A program made the position numbers and the translations under genes. Under the pieces are notes generated by a model that was given only the letters and a program-made list of their open reading frames with translations, searched no databases and had not been told where the DNA came from. Of a stretch of DNA of 64,000 bases, positions 25,611-34,019 are shown in pieces; position 1 is the stretch's first letter; the number at the start of each line of letters is the position of its first letter. Source of the stretch: an uncultured Eubacteriales bacterium (GTDB lineage Bacteria; Bacillota; Clostridia; Oscillospirales; Oscillospiraceae); NCBI GenBank assembly GCA_900545815.1, contig URAM01000003.1, forward strand, positions 1 to 64,000, given 5' to 3'.

Positions 25611-25708
25611 TAGGCAGAAAGGGTACCCGCTGTTTTTCAGTGAACCGTTCCCGATCTGCATAGGATAGCAAGAAACAATAACCTCAGTATCGACCAAAAA
25701 GGAGCAAA

Positions 25709-26242
25709 ATGATGAAAAAAGTAACGAGCGTTTTTATGGCCTTTGTCCTGTTGTTGGCACTCACTGCCTGCAACAGCGGCGGCGCCAGTGGCGGGGCAAA
25801 GGCCGAGATCAAAGGGGAAACCAAGGAAGTGGGAGATTTCTCCGTCCTGGTTCCCGAAGGCTGGATGGGATACGATATGGAACTGTCCGGTGAGCCCATC
25901 ACCTATAAGACGCAGATCTATAAGGGGGCTAAGGAGGAGATCGATATGTGGTCTACTCCCAGCGTCCAGATCACCTATTGGAAAGATGGCGAAGAAGACA
26001 TCCTGACCAGTGCGAAAAGTGCATACGATGATACAAAGGACATTGATCCGGTCACCATTGGCGACTACACCTGGAAGGGCTTCACAGGCTCCTTCTCTGA
26101 TAAACCTGTCACCTTCCTGTACACCGACGAAGTCGGCCCCTTTAGCCTGACCGTATTCACCGATGTGGACGGCAAAACCATCTCCCTGGAGGACGCTGAC
26201 TTCCAGGCCATCGTCAACAGCCTGAAGGTAACGCAGAAGTAA
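25709..26242 (+). CDS. Lipoprotein, paralogue 1 of 3
   Basis: A 177-residue lipoprotein. The signal peptide ends in the lipobox LTAC, so the mature protein starts at a lipidated cysteine (~residue 21). The mature domain begins GETKEVGDFSVLVPEGWMG and contains YKGAKEE, WSTPSVQITYW and DPVTIGDYTWKGFTG, ending DADFQAIVNSLKV. The same blocks recur in the next two genes. The fold resembles small beta-rich domains with a VPEGW motif found in many clostridial lipoproteins. Function unknown; exposed on the outer face of the membrane. GGAG lies before the ATG. Confidence 0.85.
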   Translation: MMKKVTSVFMAFVLLLALTACNSGGASGGAKAEIKGETKEVGDFSVLVPEGWMGYDMELSGEPITYKTQIYKGAKEEIDMWSTPSVQITYWKDGEEDILTSAKSAYDDTKDIDPVTIGDYTWKGFTGSFSDKPVTFLYTDEVGPFSLTVFTDVDGKTISLEDADFQAIVNSLKVTQK

Positions 26243-26306
26243 TCCACACCAACACCTGTCCCCCTATCCCCCACCAGAAACCCGATTCAAAATGGAGGAA
26301 AATAAC

Positions 26307-26846
26307 ATGAAAAAGATCTTATCTGCACTGCTGGCACTGACAATGCTGCTGGCTCTCACCGCCTGCGGCGGCAGCGGCGGCGGTACCACCAGCGGCGGCG
26401 GCGGTGATTCCACCAAGCCCGAAGTCAAAGGTGAGACCACGGAAGTCGGTGACTTCTCTGTCCTGGTTCCCGAAGGATGGCTGGGGCACGCATTCAGCAA
26501 CACAACAAACTCGTACCAAATTTACAAGGGCGCAAAGGATGACAGCGACAAGTGGTCTACCCCCTGTGTCCAGATCCGTTACTGGAAGAACGGCGATGAC
26601 TCGATGCTGGATAAGAGCAAAAACGCCTACAAGGATGTAAAAGACATCGATCCGGTCACCATTGGCGACTACACTTGGAAGGGCTTCACCGGCACTAACT
26701 CCGACAAGCCTGTTACTTATCTGTACTCCGTGGAAGCCGGCCCCTTCGGTGTCGCCGTATACACCGAGGTGAACGGCAAGACCATCTCCCTGGAGGACGC
26801 TGATTTCCAGGCAATCATGGCCAGCCTGAAGGTAACGCAGAAGTAA
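26307..26846 (+). CDS. Lipoprotein, paralogue 2 of 3
   Basis: A 179-residue lipoprotein with lipobox LTAC followed by a Gly/Ser-rich linker. The mature domain is strongly similar to paralogue 1 (GDFSVLVPEGW, YKGAKDD, DIDPVTIGDYTWKGFTG). The last ~75 bases of both genes are nearly identical in DNA, which points to a recent tandem duplication. ATG 26307 is preceded by GGAGG; an upstream in-frame ATG at 26292 lacks a ribosome site. Confidence 0.87.
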   Translation: MKKILSALLALTMLLALTACGGSGGGTTSGGGGDSTKPEVKGETTEVGDFSVLVPEGWLGHAFSNTTNSYQIYKGAKDDSDKWSTPCVQIRYWKNGDDSMLDKSKNAYKDVKDIDPVTIGDYTWKGFTGTNSDKPVTYLYSVEAGPFGVAVYTEVNGKTISLEDADFQAIMASLKVTQK

Positions 26847-26919
26847 TCAGAACGCCGCCAAAACCATATGATTCCCCCATCCACAAAACACAGTCCTAGA
26901 AATTTGGAGGAACCTAAGC

Positions 26920-27540
26920 ATGAAAAAGATTTTGACGGTTTTGATGGCCGTGCTCCTGTTGCTGGCGTGCACCGCCTGCGGCGAAAGCGGTGGTGGTACG
27001 TCCCAGGGCGGTGCCGCTGCCGCCAGCAGCGGTGGCGACGGCAGCACCAGCAATGGTGACAGCAGCGCTGTCAGCAGCAACAACGGCGGCAAAACCACTC
27101 CCGCCCCTGTGACGATCAACGTCAAGGGCGAAACCAAAGACGTTGGCGACTTCACGGTTCTGGTTCCCGAGGGCTGGATGGGCAATGCGCTCACCACGAA
27201 GAACCAGTACCACATCTACAAGGGTGCAAAGCAGGAAAGCGATATGTGGTCCTCTCCCTGTGTCCAGATCACTTACTTGCAGGGCAACACCGATGACGGG
27301 ATGAGAAGCATCGGGATGATGTACGAGGATGTCAAGGAATTGGATCCCATCACCATTGGCAATTACAAGTGGAACGCCCTGACCGGCATCTACGCTGGAA
27401 ATCAGGTCACGTTCCTGTACACCACCGAAACCGGCCCGTTTATGATCGTTGTATACACCAATGTGGACGGCAAGACCATCTCTGTAGAGGATGAGGACTT
27501 CCAGGGAATCGTCAACAGCCTGACGCTGACCAAACAATGA
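26920..27540 (+). CDS. Lipoprotein, paralogue 3 of 3
   Basis: A 206-residue lipoprotein (lipobox CTAC) with a longer Gly/Ser/Ala linker (~22-65) before the same domain (KGETKDVGDFTVLVPEGWMG, YKGAKQESDMWSSP, DPITIGNYKWNALTG, ending VEDEDFQGIVNSLTL). It is more diverged than paralogues 1 and 2. GGAGG stands before the start. Function unknown. Confidence 0.87.
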   Translation: MKKILTVLMAVLLLLACTACGESGGGTSQGGAAAASSGGDGSTSNGDSSAVSSNNGGKTTPAPVTINVKGETKDVGDFTVLVPEGWMGNALTTKNQYHIYKGAKQESDMWSSPCVQITYLQGNTDDGMRSIGMMYEDVKELDPITIGNYKWNALTGIYAGNQVTFLYTTETGPFMIVVYTNVDGKTISVEDEDFQGIVNSLTLTKQ

Positions 27541-27598
27541 TCAGACACCGCTAAACCCCCCATGATTCTCCCCAACCAGAATTAAGAGGTAACGAAGC

Positions 27599-28039
27599 AT
27601 GAAGAAGATTTTGACGGTACTGATGGCTGCGGCCATGCTGCTGGCCTTCTCCGCCTGCGGCGGCAGCAGCGGGGATAAAGCCGACCCCAACTTGGGCAAG
27701 TATATGGGCCACCAGGTGAAGATCTTGGATTGGCAGCCCTTGAGCGAGGTGCTCGATGAAGGGGAAACCTCCGTTGAGCTGAAATCCGGCGGCAAAGGCG
27801 TCATGTACCTGGACGGCAAGAGCATGGATCTGACCTGGAAGGTGGATGGCGACAAGCTGACTCTGACCTCCGAAAAAGTGGACAGCACAGGCACCGTGCA
27901 AGATGGTGTCATCAAGCTGGATAGCTTCTTCGGCATGGATTGGCCCATGACCTTCGTCAAGGATGGCGTCACCCCACCGGATATGAACAAGGAAGGCGAC
28001 AGCAGTGCCGCAAGCAGTGCGGATGCCAGCGCCAAGTAA
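27599..28039 (+). CDS. Lipoprotein with a different beta-rich domain
   Basis: A 146-residue lipoprotein (lipobox FSAC). Its signal peptide is nearly identical to those of the neighbours, but the mature domain differs: a short beta-rich module with LKSGGKGVMYLDGKSMDLTWKVDGDKLTL, resembling small ligand-binding or META-like beta domains of clostridial lipoproteins. It ends in a Ser/Ala/Asp-rich tail. It is the last gene of the lipoprotein cluster and a hairpin follows. Confidence 0.82.
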   Translation: MKKILTVLMAAAMLLAFSACGGSSGDKADPNLGKYMGHQVKILDWQPLSEVLDEGETSVELKSGGKGVMYLDGKSMDLTWKVDGDKLTLTSEKVDSTGTVQDGVIKLDSFFGMDWPMTFVKDGVTPPDMNKEGDSSAASSADASAK

Positions 28040-28079
28040 AAACCGAACAGCCTCCCCCCTATGACCGGGGAGAACCCCC

Positions 28080-28109
28080 GGCGGGCAGTGCCTTTTGGCA
28101 CTGTCCGCC
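28080..28109 (+). terminator. Hairpin after the lipoprotein cluster
   Basis: 13-bp stem GGCGGGCAGTGCC / GGCACTGTCCGCC with a TTTT loop and one mismatch. No U-run follows, so it may be an RNA-stabilising hairpin rather than a terminator. Confidence 0.5.
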
Positions 28110-28156
28110 GATGAGCAATCATTCGAAGATATATTAGTTAAGAAAGGAAGTGTATC

Positions 28157-31150
28157 ATGAAACAAACCCAGCGATGGATCGCATTCCTCCTGACTTTGGC
28201 TATGACGTTCACCCTGCTTCCCGCCGCCGCCTTTGCTGCGGACGGAGCGGACACGAGCGCAGAGCCGGCAGTCATGGAGGAAGCAGCGGAAGAACCGGTA
28301 TCCGCTCCGGAAACAGAGGAACCGGCGGAACCGGAAGAAACGCCCCAGGTAAGCGCAGCTCCTGCCCCGCAGGCGAAGCCTCAGCCCCAGTCCGATGATA
28401 ATCTCGTACCCTATGAGAAAGTCATCAATGACATGGGCGCCACCTTCGAACTGGAACAGGACACCTATGAGTACACGGGTCAGGAAATCAAGCCCAAGAT
28501 GAAGCCCATCATGGATGGTGATTACGCGCTGAGAGAAAACATTGATTACGAGCTGGTCATTGACGCAGAAGACCAGAACGGCGTTCTTCTCAAAGCCATT
28601 GAGCCAGGCTCTTACCCCTTAACAGTGAGAGGCATCGGCGCCTATACTGGTGCGTATTACGGCCTGTATCTGTACATCAAGCCCAGAACGCCGTCAATCA
28701 CAGTAAAAAAGGACTTTACCAATGGTCCGGACATCATCCTGAACTGGAGCAACTCCGGTGCAGGCAGCTACTATTATGTGGAACGTTCGGTGTATGGCAC
28801 AGACCAGAGGGAATTGATCGCCAGCCGCCTCCAGGATACCAAGTGGGTGGACACTACCACGCAAATGAACACGACCTATACCTACTTCGTCTACGCACTG
28901 AACGGCAATGATCAGAGCGACAGCGGTCGCCTGGTTGTCGATACCAGACCGAAGCTCAGTTTGTCGATTGCCACACACGCCGACGGCTTGCTGGCGTCTT
29001 GGTCGGCCAGCAAATCCCCTATAGTTTTCCATCTGAAGAACAATACCACAGGGAAACGGTATTATAACATTTTGCCGACGACCACTTCCTACCTGGATGC
29101 GTTTGAGGCAACGGCGGGGAATTCGTACAGCTACACGCTGACTGCCGTCTATAGAGATCGTAACAACCGCACCTATGAGCTGGAAGCCACCGAGGAATAT
29201 ACAGCCAATCCTGTGCCCACCATCACCGCACACTATTGGTGTGACGGCGTAGAATTGGATATTAATTACCGCACGCCTTCTTACGAGTGTAAGGGTCTGC
29301 GCCATGTCGTCTACATTTACCGCGATGGCAAGCTGATCTCCAGTGACTCAAAGTCTTATTATCAGGACACGACGCCCGTAGAGGAAGGCGGCGGCAAGAC
29401 CTACCGCTATACGGTGAAGGTTCGGCACAATCATGGTAAGAATTTCTACAACAGCGCACTGTCCAAGCCGGTTGATATTTACGTTCCCAAGACCATGAAG
29501 ATCACCAAGCTGTCGGTGGAGCCAAAGGGCATCAACGTCAAGTGGAATCTGGATCGGAATATTGACGGATATCAGATCTGGCGCAGGGTGAACAACGGCA
29601 AGATGGAGTTCTTGAACTATCTGAGAGCTCCCAAGAGCGGTCACTATTGGGACAAATCTGTAAAGAGCGGAAATACCTACACTTATGCCATCCGTGCCTA
29701 TAAAGTCATTGGAAATACCCAGAATTTTTCGGATGTAACAAATCCCTCTCCGAAAGTGACGACTGGCTACATCGCAGCGCCCACCCTCAAGCGCATCGAC
29801 AACTACAACGGGTCTGCCGGCGACGGCATGATGGTCATTTGGAGCCGGAATAAACAGGCCAAAGGATACTATGTGTATCGGATGGATTCCAACGGAACTG
29901 TACTCAAGACCTTTAAGGTCAGTGGGAACAAGACGCTCCAATACTTAGACAGAGGCGTTAAGTACACCACCGTGAACAAGGCGTACACCTATGCCGTAGC
30001 CGCCTATTTCACCAAATATGGCAAGACCTACACCAGCGCTAAGAGCAACACCAAGCTCTATATGCGCCCCTCCGCTCCCAAAATCCAGGTAGAGCTGTCT
30101 GGCAACGACATCATTGTTAACTGGGATCGGGTCTCCACCGCCCAGGGCTACTACATCTGGTTGAAGACAGGCAACGGAAAATGGAAAAAGATGCGGGATG
30201 TTGCAAACAACCAGAAAAAGTTCTCCTATATCTTTACAAAGCGGAAAAATGGCACCCTCTACACCCTGAAGGTGGAATCCTACTACTTCCCCAATGGAGA
30301 CCTGGCCTGGACAAATGCCAGCAAAGAAGTCCAGCAGTACTTCCTCTCTCGGCCTGCCATCCCCACTCTGACTGCTGTAGATGCGGGGATCAAGGTAAGC
30401 TGGAAGAAGAACGGCTCGGCCAGCGGCTACTACATCTACCGCAGATCGGGCAGCGAAGGCTGGAAGAAGCTGAAGTATGTCAGCGGTGCGAAAAATACCA
30501 GCTATGTGGATAAAACCGCTAAGGCAGGCGTTAAATATCGCTATTATACGCTAGCGCATCGCAAGTACAAGAAAAAGAATTATTACAGCACTCGCTCTCC
30601 TGAAGGCTCCATCATCAAGCCCAAGGCAGCCAGATTCGTTCGAACCGGCAACTACGACAAAGGCATCCTTCTGGCCTGGCACCGGATGGATGGCGCCACC
30701 GGATATACGATTTACTACAAAAAGGGCAACAAGTGGAAGAAGCTGCTCACCACCAAGGACACCTCTTGTGTTGACACAAAGGTATCCGCCGGCACGACCT
30801 ACACCTACAAGGTCATCACCCACTGCGGCAGCTGGAGCACCGGCGGCAGCATCGTTACGATCACCCGCCTGACGACACCGAAAATCAAAAAGATCAGCGT
30901 AGACATAGTGGATGGCAGTCCCTTGGTTTGGACATCGTGCGACTTCGGCAAGAAAGCACAGGGATTCCGGTTTTACCGTACGGGCAGCGATGGCAGCAGC
31001 AAAGAGGAAAAGTTTAACAGCACAAAGTACAGTTTTGCAGACAGCGATCTAACCCCCGGCGTGACCTATACGTATCAAATTGAAACGTATCACGGTTCTT
31101 CCCGCAGCGCCCGCTCCGCTGCGGCTTCCATCACAATTCCTGTAACCTGA
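28157..31150 (+). CDS. Large secreted fibronectin type III-repeat protein
   Basis: A 997-residue exported protein. Signal peptide at 1-27 (…LPAAAFA). An acidic, proline-rich spacer (EEPAEPEETPQ) is followed by a bacterial Ig-like segment (~95-175; YTGQEIKPKMKP, ...VRGIGAYTGAYYG) and about nine Fn3-like repeats, each with a central W and a Y-Y strand pattern (KGINVKWNLDRNIDGYQIWR; GIKVSWKKNGSASGYYIYR; GILLAWHRMDGATGYTIYY). It has no LPXTG, SLH or membrane anchor, so retention at the surface is uncertain. It probably has an adhesive or matrix role. Start ATG 28157 behind AAAGGAAG. Confidence 0.85.
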   Translation: MKQTQRWIAFLLTLAMTFTLLPAAAFAADGADTSAEPAVMEEAAEEPVSAPETEEPAEPEETPQVSAAPAPQAKPQPQSDDNLVPYEKVINDMGATFELEQDTYEYTGQEIKPKMKPIMDGDYALRENIDYELVIDAEDQNGVLLKAIEPGSYPLTVRGIGAYTGAYYGLYLYIKPRTPSITVKKDFTNGPDIILNWSNSGAGSYYYVERSVYGTDQRELIASRLQDTKWVDTTTQMNTTYTYFVYALNGNDQSDSGRLVVDTRPKLSLSIATHADGLLASWSASKSPIVFHLKNNTTGKRYYNILPTTTSYLDAFEATAGNSYSYTLTAVYRDRNNRTYELEATEEYTANPVPTITAHYWCDGVELDINYRTPSYECKGLRHVVYIYRDGKLISSDSKSYYQDTTPVEEGGGKTYRYTVKVRHNHGKNFYNSALSKPVDIYVPKTMKITKLSVEPKGINVKWNLDRNIDGYQIWRRVNNGKMEFLNYLRAPKSGHYWDKSVKSGNTYTYAIRAYKVIGNTQNFSDVTNPSPKVTTGYIAAPTLKRIDNYNGSAGDGMMVIWSRNKQAKGYYVYRMDSNGTVLKTFKVSGNKTLQYLDRGVKYTTVNKAYTYAVAAYFTKYGKTYTSAKSNTKLYMRPSAPKIQVELSGNDIIVNWDRVSTAQGYYIWLKTGNGKWKKMRDVANNQKKFSYIFTKRKNGTLYTLKVESYYFPNGDLAWTNASKEVQQYFLSRPAIPTLTAVDAGIKVSWKKNGSASGYYIYRRSGSEGWKKLKYVSGAKNTSYVDKTAKAGVKYRYYTLAHRKYKKKNYYSTRSPEGSIIKPKAARFVRTGNYDKGILLAWHRMDGATGYTIYYKKGNKWKKLLTTKDTSCVDTKVSAGTTYTYKVITHCGSWSTGGSIVTITRLTTPKIKKISVDIVDGSPLVWTSCDFGKKAQGFRFYRTGSDGSSKEEKFNSTKYSFADSDLTPGVTYTYQIETYHGSSRSARSAAASITIPVT

Positions 31151-31215
31151 TCGACACGGTTTCATCCGTTTGCCGTCCCCTATACCATCTTGGGATGCGG
31201 CTCCATGATCACAAA

Positions 31216-31250
31216 AGAGCCTGGCGCTTTTGCGCCAGGCTCTCGTTTTG
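31216..31250. terminator. Bidirectional terminator between convergent genes
   Basis: Perfect 12-bp stem AGAGCCTGGCGC / GCGCCAGGCTCT with a four-T loop. CGTTTT follows on plus and TTTTGTG on minus. Shared by the Fn3 protein gene and the DUF3592 gene. Confidence 0.9.
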
Positions 31251-31256
31251 CTTCTG

Positions 31257-31772
31257 TTACTGCTTTTTTTGCTTTTCTTTCGCCTTGCCGGACAGCAGCG
31301 TACCAAAGGCTGCCACAACGAGCAGGCCGCCAACGACTAGGATCCCATAGCACACAACATTCATTATGGTCAACTGCGTCTGACTGAATATATTCGGACG
31401 AAGCCTGTAGTTGCCCTTTTTGTTCCGATAGACCTTTACCTTCACCTTATCTCCCGGTTGTACCTCACTGTGATAGGTTTCTTTTCCAGTAAATGTCTTA
31501 CCGCCTATGGTATACTGAAATTTTGCCCGCCATTCCGGACGTTTGTAATTGGGATCCCCCAGCTTATCTTCCTTCACCGTATGATAGGACACATAAGTGA
31601 CTTCCGCCTCTACTATGCGCACATCGGTAGAATGGTTATACTCATTCCAGAGGGAATTATGCGTGCGGATCCCAATCACGCTGATGAGGATCAAAACCAA
31701 CCCCACCCCAATGACAGGGAGCACATCCTTCCAGCCCATAGGCTTTTCTTCCTGCTTTACTTTCTTTGCCAT
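31257..31772 (-). CDS. DUF3592-type membrane protein
   Basis: A 171-residue protein with two membrane helices (~18-36 and ~133-158) flanking an extracytoplasmic beta domain. The pattern VEAEVTYVSYHTV…WRAKFQYTIGGKTFTGKE…GDKVKVKVYRNKKG is characteristic of DUF3592. The ends are basic. Function unknown. AAGGTGA precedes the ATG. A single gene, convergent to the Fn3 protein. Confidence 0.82.
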   Translation of the reverse strand: MAKKVKQEEKPMGWKDVLPVIGVGLVLILISVIGIRTHNSLWNEYNHSTDVRIVEAEVTYVSYHTVKEDKLGDPNYKRPEWRAKFQYTIGGKTFTGKETYHSEVQPGDKVKVKVYRNKKGNYRLRPNIFSQTQLTIMNVVCYGILVVGGLLVVAAFGTLLSGKAKEKQKKQ

Positions 31773-32033
31773 CGCTTCACCTTGTTTTCCTTTCTTCCTT
31801 TCTCACCTGAGCTATATCCGTCATTATACCTGTTTTGACATCGTTTGGCTTCACCCGTTTAGGTAATGCTCTGAAAAGACACGGCTGCCTGCGTCATTCC
31901 CTTTTATTCCTTCTGACAAATTCTCCGTATCTTATTCTTTCGGGTGATGCGGCAATAGGCGAAACCCCGTATAATAAGATAGACAAGATAGACGTCTTGA
32001 CCACTTAACACGGATCAAAGGAGGAAACGAACG

Positions 32034-32522
32034 ATGAGAATCACACTGCCCACGCTGCCCACCACAGAGCAGGCATTTTCCGCCCTCACCCAAAACGGCA
32101 CCACCGTGCCCGAGCAGGTCTGCGCCTACCTTCTCTGCGCTCTGCACCTATACACGCTGGATCCGGAAGCCGGTATTGCAGCCATGAACCAGCTCCGCGG
32201 CCCCAGACCTATGACGCCATATGACAGCCAGTTCTTGCGTGATCGCCTGCGGGGAAAAGCCTATCTTCCCCAATCCTATTTTCACGGCGCTTCTCCCGCG
32301 AACAACTATACCCCCGCTCAGCCCTATGTGTTGGAAGTACTGCCTGACCCTCGTCCGCAGGACGTAGAAGCCGGATACCTGCGGTTCTATCTGAAAAGCG
32401 GCGGCGCAGATTCCCCCCGCCCCTTGAAGCTGCGGCAAAAGGGCGATCAGTGGTTTTTGTGGGAATACTCCAGCATTTTGAGTGGTGTGCGCATCCCTGC
32501 GGCAGAGGATCCCTGGATGTGA
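32034..32522 (+). CDS. DUF6935-like hypothetical protein
   Basis: A 162-residue cytoplasmic protein behind AAAGGAGG. The segment FLRDRLRGKAYLPQSYFHGASPANNYTPAQPY and the ending SGGADSPRPLKLRQKGDQWFLWEYSSILSGVR…DPWM match a widespread clostridial family I know as DUF6935. The role is unknown; in other genomes such proteins lie near phage-like or stress gene clusters (recalled, not checked). The 261 bases upstream (31773-32033) hold a TATAAT-like box near 31970 but no gene. Confidence 0.7.
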   Translation: MRITLPTLPTTEQAFSALTQNGTTVPEQVCAYLLCALHLYTLDPEAGIAAMNQLRGPRPMTPYDSQFLRDRLRGKAYLPQSYFHGASPANNYTPAQPYVLEVLPDPRPQDVEAGYLRFYLKSGGADSPRPLKLRQKGDQWFLWEYSSILSGVRIPAAEDPWM

Positions 32523-32528
32523 TCGACT

Positions 32529-33071
32529 ATGGCACAGAAAAAGATCGCCGCACTCTGGTGCATCCTGCTTGTGTTTTTTCTGATCTTTGGTGTCAGCTGC
32601 TTAACTCGGCGTCTTTCCCCCAGTGTACCTGACCCTTCTCCGCCGCCGGCGGATCTGGTGTCCTTGAGCTGGGTGCAAAACCATATGTGCTGGGACGATT
32701 GTTTTTCTTTTTGGGTGTATCGAAGCGAGGATGCTCCCTACCTGCAAGGCCATTACCTCTCCAAAAGCACGAAAGCGGAGCGGACATTGGAACAGCTGCC
32801 GCTTTCTGAAATACAATGGGCGCAGCTGGAATCCTATCTGCGTACCCACTCATTTGCTCCGCGTCAAGAACCCATCCCAGGTATTTTCGTCTCAGATGCA
32901 ACGGAAAGCAACCTGTCCATCACTTGGAATCGAAATGGTCAGGCGTTCACGGAGCAATATAATGGGGAGTATGAGTCTGAATTGCGCGATCAACTGACGG
33001 ACATCGCAGAGACTGCCTTAGCACAGAAAGCAACCAAACCTGTTCTGTTCCCACAGGACAGCACAACATAA
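32529..33071 (+). CDS. Membrane-anchored hypothetical protein
   Basis: A 180-residue protein starting six bases after the previous stop. One N-terminal hydrophobic helix (~6-24, AALWCILLVFFLIFGVSCL) ends with a cysteine, so it could be a lipoprotein with a non-standard lipobox (GVSC) or a type II anchor. The rest is soluble and extracytoplasmic with no recognised motif. Probably co-transcribed with the neighbours on both sides. Confidence 0.65.
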   Translation: MAQKKIAALWCILLVFFLIFGVSCLTRRLSPSVPDPSPPPADLVSLSWVQNHMCWDDCFSFWVYRSEDAPYLQGHYLSKSTKAERTLEQLPLSEIQWAQLESYLRTHSFAPRQEPIPGIFVSDATESNLSITWNRNGQAFTEQYNGEYESELRDQLTDIAETALAQKATKPVLFPQDSTT

Positions 33072-33101
33072 TCTATTTTTCAGTTTTTGGAGGTTAAATT
33101 T

Positions 33102-33893
33102 ATGGGACTTTTCAGCAAAAAGTATTGCGATGTCTGCGGCGAAAAGATCGGACTGCTGGGCAACCGGAAGTTGGAGGACGGCAACCTGTGCAAGGAGTGC
33201 GCCAAAAAGCTCTCTCCCTGGTTCAGTGACCGCCGCCAGAGCACGGTGACAGAGATCAAGGAGCAGTTGGCCTACCGAGAAGCCAATCAAGAGAAAGTCG
33301 CCCAGTTCCACCCCACCCGTTCCCTTGGCGAGCGTACCAAAGTACTGCTGGACGAGGATGCGGGCAAGTTTATGGTCACCTCCGCCCGAGACTGGAGACA
33401 AGCCAATCCGGATGTGTTGGATTTCGCTGACGTCACTGGCTGCCGTCTGGACATCGACGAAACGCGGGATGAATTGACTTACGAAGATGCCGATGGCAAG
33501 GATCAGCACTACAATCCCCCGCGTTATGAATACTCCTATGACTTCTACATCGACATCTCCGTCAATCACCCGTACTTTGACCAGATCCGCTTCCAGCTGA
33601 ATCGTCAGGACATCACCGTCAGTCCTCAGACCAGCTCCAGCATCTCCATCGCCGGTGTTTCTCTGGGCGGCGGCGCCACCCTGAATCCGGACAACAATCC
33701 GGAATACCGCAGCTGTAAGCAGCTGGGAGAAGAAATCTGCGCAGCACTAACGCAGGTTCGGGAAGCCGTGCGGGAGAACATTGAAGCCGCCAACGCCCCC
33801 AAGCAGGCCGTCACCTGTCCCTTCTGCGGCGCTACCACTACCCCCGACGCCAGTGGCTGCTGTGAGTTCTGCGGCGGCGCAGTGAACGGGTGA
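33102..33893 (+). CDS. DUF4428 zinc-ribbon protein
   Basis: A 263-residue protein. An N-terminal treble-clef/zinc ribbon with CDVCGEKIG…CKEC (C6/C9 and ~C33/C36) is the DUF4428 signature. A middle beta-rich domain carries a conserved DVTGCRLDIDE…EYSYDFYIDISVNHPYF pattern. A second C-terminal zinc ribbon has CPFCG…CEFCGG. ATG 33102 follows GGAGG. Such two-ribbon proteins often sense or scaffold within phage-like or stress loci; here it neighbours the Hsp70/AAA operon, several of whose products also have zinc ribbons. Confidence 0.85.
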   Translation: MGLFSKKYCDVCGEKIGLLGNRKLEDGNLCKECAKKLSPWFSDRRQSTVTEIKEQLAYREANQEKVAQFHPTRSLGERTKVLLDEDAGKFMVTSARDWRQANPDVLDFADVTGCRLDIDETRDELTYEDADGKDQHYNPPRYEYSYDFYIDISVNHPYFDQIRFQLNRQDITVSPQTSSSISIAGVSLGGGATLNPDNNPEYRSCKQLGEEICAALTQVREAVRENIEAANAPKQAVTCPFCGATTTPDASGCCEFCGGAVNG

Positions 33894-33920
33894 TCGGAAC
33901 CGGTTCGTACAGACGATCAA

Positions 33921-33962
33921 AGAGAGGTTGTCATCTAAAATTAGATGACAACCTCTCTTTTT
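33921..33962. terminator. Strong bidirectional terminator
   Basis: Perfect 18-bp stem AGAGAGGTTGTCATCTAA / TTAGATGACAACCTCTCT with a two-base AA loop and TTTTT after it. It separates the DUF4428 gene from the convergent end of the Hsp70/AAA operon. Confidence 0.93.
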
Positions 33963-34019
33963 GACTGCTTTCGATTTGGGATTCTCTTGAGCATCTCTAT
34001 GTTCTGTAACGCTCCTTGT

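Noticed and set aside
25709..28039. Lipoproteins considered as ABC-transporter substrate-binding proteins
   Set aside because: Mature domains are only ~120-150 residues and no permease or ATPase genes are adjacent.
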